DNA of 40,572 bases from JADHUC01 sp964617665 (GTDB lineage Bacteria; Planctomycetota; Planctomycetia; Pirellulales; Pirellulaceae): contig CAZUAH010000066.1 of NCBI GenBank assembly GCA_964617665.1, forward strand, positions 1-40,572, in the 5' to 3' direction. Position 1 is the stretch's first letter. The number at the start of each line of letters is the position of its first letter. The position numbers and the translations under genes were made by a program. This document shows positions 31,803-39,188 of this stretch, in pieces. The notes beneath the pieces were generated by a model. That model was not told the origin of the DNA and did no database searches. It saw only the letters and a list, made by a program, of their open reading frames with translations.

Positions 31803-33164
31803 CTAGTCCCACCACCACTGGTCTTTGGCCAGGTTTTCGATCTCGGCCTGGACTCGTAGCTCTTTCAGTTCGCCTTCTTCGTCTAGCTTGATTTGATCGG
31901 TTGCCAATGCCAGCAACGGCTGAATTCTGACGCCGCCGCCGACGGGCGTCATCAGCGTGTTGCCTTTCCAAATGGCGTTCACGGCCGTTTCGACTTGCGT
32001 CGGCTCGGTAAAGGTCTCAATTGGGAACTGATCTTCATTGCCCAGCGTTTCCATGCCCCAGCCGGCTTGGCCGTAGTAGTCGGAGCGTTGAATGAAGGCC
32101 GCGGCGATAGCCATGTCGATCAGATTGCGAAGCTGGGCGTAGACCGGTTCTTTGGCCGCCAACTGTCCATACTTCGTCGTGAATTCGTTGACGAACGTCC
32201 GGCTGGCTCGATCCACTTGTCCGGTGACCACTCGTCCGCCCTGCGCCTGGACCAATTGATCTTCGCCGATCAACTTGACGCCATCGCCCTCCAACTCCAT
32301 CGCGAGTTGGTCTTCACTAACGCGTACGCAATCGTAGTTGGGGGTGAAGTACCAACGTTGGAGTGCGTTCCGAGCTACGCTTCGCGGGTTGGCTCGGGCC
32401 ACGTAGCTTGTGATCTTCACGGCGGGCTTCTCCAGGCCGATGCCGATCATCTTCATACGATAGTCAGCTTCCAGCATGACCTGCGCGAAGTGCGTCTTTG
32501 GCGAGATACCTTCGATACGGACGTTCTGCAGTCCCAAGTTCTCTTTCAAACCGGCTGCGATCCGTCCCGCGTCGCGCGGCGTGACTTGACCTCTGATGGC
32601 GAGTAGGAACTGTTGCATTTTCGCCAGTCCTTCTTGTGTCGGGTCAATCGACACGACCAGCGTCTGAGTCTGCTCGCCGGTTGGCGGGAATGCCCGTAAC
32701 GCAGCGACCAAGTCCTGCAGCTCCAACACGGCACGGCCCGTGTGCATCCCCACGACTCGGCCAGCGATGTTCGGCATGTAGCCTTCCGCAGGCCCAGCGA
32801 TGACGATGTCGCCCGTCTCTGGGTAGAAGAACACATTGCGAATTCGCGTCATGCCGACCAGGTATTTCATGTCGTCAGTGATACCCTGCCCCGTAGCCAA
32901 CTGAGCCGCAATGGCGGCTTCCAGACGCGTCAAGGAAATCTTGCGCGACTTGCTGGGGCGGGCCAAATCAGGAGCGAGCGCTGCTCGGGCCGCCGCGAGC
33001 CGCTGTCGAGTGAGTTGACCGGTTGGGTCGAAGAATACGCGCGTGCGAAAAACGCCGTCCGCGTCCACGACCACGCCGTTACCCTGCTGGGCGAACGCGC
33101 TGGTTGCACTCAGGCACACAGCTCCCAACAACAACACGAAGACACGGTATTTTCGCAAAGCCAT
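31803..33164 (-). CDS. Exported DUF1598 family protein
   Basis: 453 residues from the ATG at 33164, with GAGGGA 6 nt upstream and a clear signal peptide (KYRVFVLLLGAVCLSATSAFAQQ). The body matches my recollection of the planctomycete DUF1598 family: VVVDADGVFRTRVFFDPTG, MKYLVGMTRIRNVFFYPETG, DIVIAGPAEGY and AVLELQDLVAALRAFPP. A later segment reads MLEADYRMKMIGIGLEKPA. No enzyme motif is evident; the function of the family is not known to me. The gene is followed by a good terminator and is probably monocistronic. Confidence 0.85.
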   Translation of the reverse strand: MALRKYRVFVLLLGAVCLSATSAFAQQGNGVVVDADGVFRTRVFFDPTGQLTRQRLAAARAALAPDLARPSKSRKISLTRLEAAIAAQLATGQGITDDMKYLVGMTRIRNVFFYPETGDIVIAGPAEGYMPNIAGRVVGMHTGRAVLELQDLVAALRAFPPTGEQTQTLVVSIDPTQEGLAKMQQFLLAIRGQVTPRDAGRIAAGLKENLGLQNVRIEGISPKTHFAQVMLEADYRMKMIGIGLEKPAVKITSYVARANPRSVARNALQRWYFTPNYDCVRVSEDQLAMELEGDGVKLIGEDQLVQAQGGRVVTGQVDRASRTFVNEFTTKYGQLAAKEPVYAQLRNLIDMAIAAAFIQRSDYYGQAGWGMETLGNEDQFPIETFTEPTQVETAVNAIWKGNTLMTPVGGGVRIQPLLALATDQIKLDEEGELKELRVQAEIENLAKDQWWWD

Positions 33165-33299
33165 TTGTTTCCCTCGTCTGCAAAGCCCCTGATACGCGTG
33201 CGGACCGTCTAATTTGTCCCTGGAAAGTCCACGCGAAGACACACTTGCCCCAAACCGACATGGGAACGGGGACCGTGCCCAGCGTGTTGCATTTCGTAA

Positions 33300-33338
33300 A
33301 CCTAGTCAATTATGCGATATTAATTGAGAAACATAGGT
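33300..33338. repeat. AT-rich inverted repeat between minus-strand genes
   Basis: TCAATTA (33306-33312) and TAATTGA (33321-33327) are perfect arms around an 8-nt spacer; outer ACCTA (33300-33304) and TAGGT (33334-33338) extend it. It is 73 bp past the stop of the membrane-protein gene and 136 bp before the DUF1598 start, so it could be a terminator for the former or an operator for the latter. Confidence 0.4.
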
Positions 33339-33410
33339 AAAACAAGGAAGATAGTCTAGCTTCGTTGTTTGATACGACCGTCTTTAGGACAGACAAAAGA
33401 GCGTAAGTCG

Positions 33411-34319
33411 TTACATAGAAACATCTTGTGCACTTTCGCCGTCTGACGCAGGGCCTACGCCATTCCGATCGAATCGGTTAGTCGGCTCCTGACGAGGGCC
33501 CAAGCTGTAGCCAAGCCATCGGATGGTTGCGAGCCCGGTCCACAAAACGGTGAAGATAGATCCGTGTAGCCCGATGGCAAATGTGATGATATCCGGTCCT
33601 GCGGAGCCACGACTTAGGATCTGCCCAACAACGATGAACGCCAGTGTCGATAGCCCAGCGTGCACGGTGTTGATCAATGCGCTATTCGACAGTTTGCGAA
33701 CGCGAAACACCGTCCACAGACAAGGGAGCCCGACAAGCGAAATCCATACAAGGAGGATCCCCAGCTGCAGCAGCATCGCAGCCCAGGGGAGAACGCCCTC
33801 ATCGTACAACGACCAACGGGCCATCGCCAACGCAAACGCGACAAACGTTGTGACCAATAGCAACTGTGCGATGCCGAATTGACGTCCTGGATGCCTTTCT
33901 TCAACTCGGCCAAGTCGAGCGCTCCAAATTCGCCATCCAGTCACCATTCTCATCACGGCAAACGGTACCTGAACGGCGAGGAAGATTAGAGGTAGCATAC
34001 CGAACAGTTGCAGGTAATCCTCGAAGGAGCCCGCCCCTCCTTCGACGATGATGAAACCCACGACGAAGTTAAAGAAGAATATGAACACCACCAAGAAACA
34101 GATCGAGACACGCAGCAACAGACCTCCCGGTCCCACCACGGACCAAATGATGGGCACAGCGTTGAACCCGAGAAAAAGGCCAAACACGGTCCCAACAATG
34201 AAGCCGGAGTCAGCGTGTTCGACCGCTGACGGCGCAATCACACAAATGAAGGCGGCGCCTGCGGCTAGCGCACACAACACGGCTGGTGGCGACGCCTTCT
34301 GTATTGAGGATTCGGTCAC
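33411..34319 (-). CDS. Multi-pass membrane protein of unknown function
   Basis: 302 residues from the GTG at 34319, 12 bp after the der stop. About eight membrane helices are visible, for example AVLCALAAGAAFICVIAPSA, IVGTVFGLFLGFNAVPIIW and SICFLVVFIFFFNFVVGFII. In the middle, HPGRQFGIAQLLLVTTFVA then FALAMARW resembles the RxxxxxLLLxTxxxAxxLA segment I associate with uncharacterised planctomycete membrane proteins. No transporter or enzyme motif is recognised. It is probably the last gene of the HlyD-der transcript. Confidence 0.75.
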   Translation of the reverse strand: MTESSIQKASPPAVLCALAAGAAFICVIAPSAVEHADSGFIVGTVFGLFLGFNAVPIIWSVVGPGGLLLRVSICFLVVFIFFFNFVVGFIIVEGGAGSFEDYLQLFGMLPLIFLAVQVPFAVMRMVTGWRIWSARLGRVEERHPGRQFGIAQLLLVTTFVAFALAMARWSLYDEGVLPWAAMLLQLGILLVWISLVGLPCLWTVFRVRKLSNSALINTVHAGLSTLAFIVVGQILSRGSAGPDIITFAIGLHGSIFTVLWTGLATIRWLGYSLGPRQEPTNRFDRNGVGPASDGESAQDVSM

Positions 34320-34331
34320 GTCTTCCGTCTC

Positions 34332-35672
34332 TCACGCATTCGCCTTTTCTCGCTCGTCGTCGTGAGACCGTTTCTCGAAACGCAATTTGATTGGAACTTC
34401 GCCGAATTCGAGCTGATCGCGCAGAACGCCCAGCAAGTATCGCTTATACGACGGCGAAAACGCTTTGGGGTTGGTGCACTTCAAGACGATCGTCGGAGGC
34501 TGTACCGCGAGCTGCGTGGCGTAGAAGATCTTCGGCCTTCGATTGCGGAAGAGAGGCGGCGGGTGGTGGTCAAGCGCCCGTCGAATCAGACGATTCAATT
34601 CGCCGGTGTTGATTCGTTCGCGGGATTGCTTGAAGAGCATCTGCGCATGATTCAGCAGCTTCTTGACATTCTTGCCGCTCTCTCCCGTGATGAAGGCGAT
34701 CGGCACGTGCCACATGGTGGGGAACGTATCGCGCAGATAGTCGGCCCAACGCTCTGTTGGCAACTCGCCTGCCATCAAGTCCCATTTGTTCACGACAAAG
34801 ACGCACGGTTTCAGGTTGTCTTCGATGTACTTGCACAGCTGCTTGTCGACTTGGCTGATCCGATGACCCGCATCGAAGAACAACAACACAACGTCGGCCC
34901 GGCGGATGCTGCGTTGGGCGCGGTGCAGGCCGTAGTACTCGATGTCCTGGCGGATGCTCTTTCTCTTTCGCACGCCGGGTGTGTCGATGGCGAGGAAGGT
35001 TTTGCCATCCAACTCGAAGCGCACGTCCACGCTGTCTCGCGTCGTTCCCGGCACCTCGCTGACGATCATCCGCTCTGTCTGAACCAGCGTGTTGATGAAA
35101 GTGCTCTTGCCGACGTTACGTTTGCCGACGATCGTGACCTTCATTTCCGGTTCGCTTTGCTCCGATTCGTCAACGGCCGGCAAAACCGCAACAACCGCAT
35201 CCAGGAGACTTCGCTTGTTGCGGTTCTGTAGGGCACTAACGCGAATGATCTCTTTCACGCCCAGGCGAAAGAACTCGTCCGCCAGCGGATCCAACGTATC
35301 GGCGTCCGTCTTGTTGGCGACGAAAATCACCGGGGTTTCGATTCCACGCAGCCGGCGAGCAACCTCTTCGTCCAACGTAGCCAGTCCGCTGCGCACGTCC
35401 ACGACGAACAGGATCACATCCGCTTCACTCATGGCGATAGCGATCTGGTCTTCGATTTCCGTTGTCAGATCGTCGACGTCGTTGATGCCGATCCCGCCGG
35501 TGTCCACCAAGTCAAACCGGCTGTCATCGTGCTCGATTGTGTGCGTCATCCTATCGCGAGTAACGCCAGCCACATCGTCCACAATCGCCAGACGCCGACC
35601 CGCCAACCAGTTGAAGACGCTTGACTTGCCGACATTAGGTCTGCCAACAATGACCACTTGAGGAACGCTCAT
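34332..35672 (-). CDS. der: Ribosome biogenesis GTPase Der (EngA)
   Basis: 446 residues with two tandem GTPase domains and a KH-like C-terminus, the layout unique to Der. The first G domain has G10-R-P-N-V-G-K-S17, DTGGI and NKTD. The second has GKRNVGKSTF, DTPGVRKRKSI and NKWD. It acts in late assembly of the 50S subunit. The ATG at 35672 has GAGG 5 nt upstream; its first bases form the ATGA overlap with the TGA of the HlyD-type gene, so the two are translationally coupled. Coupling of an essential assembly GTPase to an efflux adaptor is unusual. Confidence 0.97.
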   Translation of the reverse strand: MSVPQVVIVGRPNVGKSSVFNWLAGRRLAIVDDVAGVTRDRMTHTIEHDDSRFDLVDTGGIGINDVDDLTTEIEDQIAIAMSEADVILFVVDVRSGLATLDEEVARRLRGIETPVIFVANKTDADTLDPLADEFFRLGVKEIIRVSALQNRNKRSLLDAVVAVLPAVDESEQSEPEMKVTIVGKRNVGKSTFINTLVQTERMIVSEVPGTTRDSVDVRFELDGKTFLAIDTPGVRKRKSIRQDIEYYGLHRAQRSIRRADVVLLFFDAGHRISQVDKQLCKYIEDNLKPCVFVVNKWDLMAGELPTERWADYLRDTFPTMWHVPIAFITGESGKNVKKLLNHAQMLFKQSRERINTGELNRLIRRALDHHPPPLFRNRRPKIFYATQLAVQPPTIVLKCTNPKAFSPSYKRYLLGVLRDQLEFGEVPIKLRFEKRSHDDEREKANA

Positions 35673-37027
35673 TTTGTCCTCGCCTTGACTCGGATACCGT
35701 CTACCAAATCGTTTTCCGGGGCAAGGATGACCAACTCGTCCTGCTCTAACCCGTCGATGATCTCCACATGCTGGTCGTTCATCAAGCCGACCGTCACGTC
35801 TCGCAGGCGGGCCGTTCCGTTGGCCACGGCAAATACCTGCCAACCGCCATCGGCACCGCGGAACATTGCCGATCGCGGCACCACCAATGCCTCAGTGTGA
35901 TGGTCCGTGAAAACCCGCACTCGGACCCGGTAGTCTGCTCCCACGCCTAATTCTCGCAGTTGCTGCACTTCCGTGGCGGCGAGACGCACTATCACCTTGA
36001 CTCGCTGCTGTTCAACGCCCAGCGAACTGATCTTTGTGAATGCCTGAGGATAGACGCGATGCACGGAGCCCGGAACGCTATGATCCGTTTCTGATCCCGT
36101 GGTGAGACCGTAGACGCTCGCAATCGCTTTCTCGCGAATGCGCGTCGCGTCCCGGCTGAGAATATCCGCTTCGACCTCCAGGTCAGCAGGACGCCCGATT
36201 CTCAGTAGGACGGTTCCGGCCTGCACGAACTGCTCGTCGTCGACCGTCTTCGCCAGCACTACGCCGTCGATCGGGCTTTTCATGGTGCCTCGCTCTTGAC
36301 GTTTGAGTATCTGCTGCAGGCGAGCGTTTGCTTCCGCCTTCTGTTTCTCCAGAACAACGCTGCCGAGACCCTTGTGCGTGATGTACTCTCCGATGAGTTT
36401 GGGCAGCAATTTCGTGGCATCCAACATGAAATGCATCGACTTCGAGATAAGAACGCTCTGTTGGTGCTTGACGCCGCTTTCCACCGACTCAAGCTGGGCT
36501 AACTCGACCTCCTCCGCCGTCCTGGCGTTCTTTTCCTGCAACCCAACTGTTCTCCTCCAGAAGGCCAAGTCATATTCCATTCGTTTCTTGCTAGCCGCTG
36601 TTTGTGCGTCTGCCGCGGCCGCGGCAGACTCCATCGAATTGACAATCTCCTCAGTCTGCTCTAGCGCCCGACGTTCGACTGAGTGATCTTCCTTTTCGTC
36701 AATGGCCGCCTGCAAACGGTCGACCACGGCTTGCGCTTCAGCCACTTCGTAAGTCAGATCGCTGGCGACAACCTGTGCAACGATTTGTCCGGTTTCTACC
36801 GCATCTCCCTCGGACAAGTCGATCTTGTCGATCCGACCGGCAAACGGCATCGTGACGTCGTAGATATGCGAAAGACGCGTCTTGCCGCGTTCGTCGACGT
36901 ATTCCTCAACCTCACCTCGCTGGACCCGCGCCGCCTGAACCGGCATGCCGGCCGTGACGTACCAGTAGGCGAAGCCGCCGACCAGTGCGACGGAGACAAC
37001 CACGATTACGATCAACCAGCGATTCAT
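35669..37027 (-). CDS. HlyD-type membrane fusion / efflux adaptor protein
   Basis: 452 residues from the ATG at 37027 (GAGG 5-6 nt upstream). An N-terminal membrane anchor (WLIVIVVVSVALVGGFAYWYV) precedes a split biotinyl-lipoyl domain: VTMPFAGRIDKIDLSEGDAVETGQ near 58-80 and MKSPIDGVVLAKTVDDEQFVQAG near 250-272. A long alpha-helical hairpin (about 95-245) lies between them, followed by beta-barrel and membrane-proximal domains (ALVVPRSAMFRG). These proteins bridge an inner-membrane pump (RND, ABC or MFS) to the outer membrane. No pump gene is adjacent here, although an ABC-2 permease lies two genes upstream on the same strand beyond a repeat. It overlaps der by four bases. Confidence 0.9.
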   Translation of the reverse strand: MNRWLIVIVVVSVALVGGFAYWYVTAGMPVQAARVQRGEVEEYVDERGKTRLSHIYDVTMPFAGRIDKIDLSEGDAVETGQIVAQVVASDLTYEVAEAQAVVDRLQAAIDEKEDHSVERRALEQTEEIVNSMESAAAAADAQTAASKKRMEYDLAFWRRTVGLQEKNARTAEEVELAQLESVESGVKHQQSVLISKSMHFMLDATKLLPKLIGEYITHKGLGSVVLEKQKAEANARLQQILKRQERGTMKSPIDGVVLAKTVDDEQFVQAGTVLLRIGRPADLEVEADILSRDATRIREKAIASVYGLTTGSETDHSVPGSVHRVYPQAFTKISSLGVEQQRVKVIVRLAATEVQQLRELGVGADYRVRVRVFTDHHTEALVVPRSAMFRGADGGWQVFAVANGTARLRDVTVGLMNDQHVEIIDGLEQDELVILAPENDLVDGIRVKARTK

Positions 37028-37394
37028 TCCAACCTCGATGCGATACGCCTATCCCGCCACAGTCGAGTCGTCCACGCGAGGCTCGTGCAGCGGACGATCT
37101 TCGGTTCTTCACGATATTTCGGGGGTGGCCGAGGTTGGAGCGAGGTACGAGCGAAACCCCGGGGCTTCCTTCGCTGCGCTCAGTCCAGCCCCGGCCACCC
37201 TGTCGTCTATGGCCCCCGATAATCCGTGAAGAACCCGATCTTCTTCAGGACATCTTAGCTGAAAGCGTACGCCAAGACAGCGCGGTCAAAACAAAGAATA
37301 TCGCCGCAGAAGCGACTTGAAACGAAGTGCTAGCCGCAAGGTTAGAGGGCTTACTGTTGATTCTTCGATGGCCACAGCCGTAAAGGTGCGGTCG
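37028..37394. other. Intergenic interval dominated by a palindromic repeat
   Basis: 367 bp between the HlyD gene and the next minus-strand gene. Apart from the palindrome at 37096-37240 I saw no gene or clear promoter. Confidence 0.6.
37096..37240. repeat. Large GC-rich imperfect palindrome, dispersed-repeat type
   Basis: The outer arms are GATCTTCGGTTCTTCACG (37096-37113) with ATATTTCGGGGG following, and CCCCCGATAATCCGTGAAGA (37213-37232) with ACCCGATC following. Inner arms GTGGCCGAGGTTGGAGCGAG (37126-37145) and CAGTCCAGCCCCGGCCAC (37181-37198) also pair with some mismatches. The central ACCCCGGGGCTTCCTTCGCT (37156-37175) is another hallmark. I recall this sequence type recurring in planctomycete genomes; it is often mis-translated as NPGLPSLRSVQPRPP-like peptides. 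Its arms differ at several positions, so it is not a recent duplication. Confidence 0.6.
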
Positions 37395-39188
37395 CTACGG
37401 CTTCGGATCGGTTTCGGGTGCTGGCTCGCTGGTCGCGTCAGGGGGCGGAGAATCATCGCCGTCCGGGCTGTCAGTGGATTCGCTTTCCTCTTCTGTGGCA
37501 TCCGATTCCGCGGTGTCCGACTCCGGTTTCGCTGGCTCCGCATCTGTCGAGTCGTCGGGTTTCGCGGCGTCCGATTCCGTTGTGTCCGACTCGCCTTCAT
37601 GCTCATGCTCGCCGGACCCGTACAAGTCGGCGAATTCCTCCTTCCCTTCCAACATGTCGCGTAGGACGAAGTCTTCCGGCAGATCCCTGTCCAATGCCTG
37701 CAGCAATCGCCGATACCTCTTGATCGATTTCACCAACTCGCCCGCTTCTACGTCATCTTTCAGCCTGGGATACTTGTCGTATACCTCACGCCACAGCCCC
37801 CAAGCCTCCTCGTACGCCTCGCAGGCCTGCTCCGGTTCAACCTTGTCCTCGGATTTCCTGGCATTGTAAATGCACTCCCGCGCTTTGACGGCGATCAACG
37901 TCTGCTCGGCTTCGCATCGGATTGCCCAGTAGTCAAAGTTGATGATGCTACGGTAGTGAGCAATCCGCGACGAGAGGAGTTCCTGATCCTCAAGTCGCGC
38001 GGCCAGTCTGATGGCTTTTTCGCGGATAGCTTCCGGAGCACGCTCGGCCACCTCACTGTGCGTTGGTCTCGACCTCTGTATGGCGTCGAACTGTCGCATG
38101 TACGTATCCTGGTCCAACTCCTCTTCTGGTGTATTCAGTGCATCTTGGTGTTCCTTCGGCAATTCCGCGATCTTCTCCTTCTTGACCTGTTCTCGCACGC
38201 CGGGCGCCATCTCGTCCAATCGCTCGCGCAAACGGGTGATTCCCTCTCGCACATTGTCATATTCGCCCAGACGGATCACGTGGCCCCACGAGCTCGGAAT
38301 GGGCCTTTGCCCAAATTTCTTCCAGCCTGTGTCAGCCTTTCTCCAAGCCTCCCGTGCCGTATCCCCGTGGATCCCTTCTTCTTCGATGGTCGACGCATAG
38401 TTGACATACGACATGGGCGCGTCATTGTGGAAAATCAGGGGACTCTTGCCTCGCAGCGGATCATCGTCGTACAGTTGCTCGTTTTTGCCCTGCCACGTTG
38501 CGCCTTCGTCCACGGAGGTTTCTGCCCTCACGTACCACAGACGACTGACGAGCCAATTGTCCGGTCGACCATCGTATCCAACGCCATCCTCGACGTAGAC
38601 TTCCGTGTTCAGTTCATCGTGGAAGTCGTCATCTTCACGGAACATCTCCCGGAACTGTACGTGCTCGTCCGCCCTGCCGATCTTTTGCCCCACGATCCAA
38701 CCCGTGTAATGTAGCAGTCGTGGGTCCTCGCGATTGTAGTGGGTTCCATCGATCAGGAAGCTGACACCTTTCTTCACCCAGTGGTACCGGTGTCGGTAGT
38801 CGTCGAACTCGGTAGAGATGTTGTATGCCAGGTTATGCGCTTGGAACTCCCAGATCATGATGTAGTTGGGCTGGAGTTTCGTGATCTGATTCGTCGTGGC
38901 CGAGAAGTTGTCCCATTCCTCTCGCATCTTGTAGTCGAAAGCTTTCTGCCACAGCAGGTTCGCCGCGACCCCTCGCATTCCCAACGTTGCCAGCTTCATC
39001 GACTCGCTGGCCGGATCGATTTCTCCCAAGTTGGCCTGAGACAAACCGTGTTCCTGGCGGAGTTGCGCCAAGACCCCCCCCCCGCCGTCGTGCGACGCCG
39101 GGCGGCCGATCAAGAACAGTGGAAACAGCAGCAAAGCGATGGCTACGACGTAGATGACTTTGCGCCAAAAGGAAATACTTTGGCTCAT
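37395..39188 (-). CDS. Membrane-anchored TPR-like protein with acidic disordered tail
   Basis: 597 residues from the ATG at 39188, which overlaps the stop of the permease gene in ATGA. One membrane helix near residues 10-30 (VIYVVAIALLLFPLFLIG) is followed by a helical body beginning ESMKLATLGMRGVAANLLW. Segments such as NQITKLQPNYIMIWEFQAHNL have tetratricopeptide character. The last 65 residues are low complexity, rich in Ser, Asp, Glu, Thr and Pro (SDTAESDATEEESESTDS), with a repeated ESDT/ESDA pattern. I do not recognise an enzyme. The tight coupling to the permease suggests a shared complex at the inner membrane, with the bulk on the outer face. Confidence 0.8.
   Translation of the reverse strand: MSQSISFWRKVIYVVAIALLLFPLFLIGRPASHDGGGGVLAQLRQEHGLSQANLGEIDPASESMKLATLGMRGVAANLLWQKAFDYKMREEWDNFSATTNQITKLQPNYIMIWEFQAHNLAYNISTEFDDYRHRYHWVKKGVSFLIDGTHYNREDPRLLHYTGWIVGQKIGRADEHVQFREMFREDDDFHDELNTEVYVEDGVGYDGRPDNWLVSRLWYVRAETSVDEGATWQGKNEQLYDDDPLRGKSPLIFHNDAPMSYVNYASTIEEEGIHGDTAREAWRKADTGWKKFGQRPIPSSWGHVIRLGEYDNVREGITRLRERLDEMAPGVREQVKKEKIAELPKEHQDALNTPEEELDQDTYMRQFDAIQRSRPTHSEVAERAPEAIREKAIRLAARLEDQELLSSRIAHYRSIINFDYWAIRCEAEQTLIAVKARECIYNARKSEDKVEPEQACEAYEEAWGLWREVYDKYPRLKDDVEAGELVKSIKRYRRLLQALDRDLPEDFVLRDMLEGKEEFADLYGSGEHEHEGESDTTESDAAKPDDSTDAEPAKPESDTAESDATEEESESTDSPDGDDSPPPDATSEPAPETDPKP

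Noticed and set aside
37030..37320. Short plus-strand frames across the 37.1-kb palindrome (NPGLPSLRSVQPRPP-type peptides)
   Set aside because: They are translations of a dispersed repeat, not genes.
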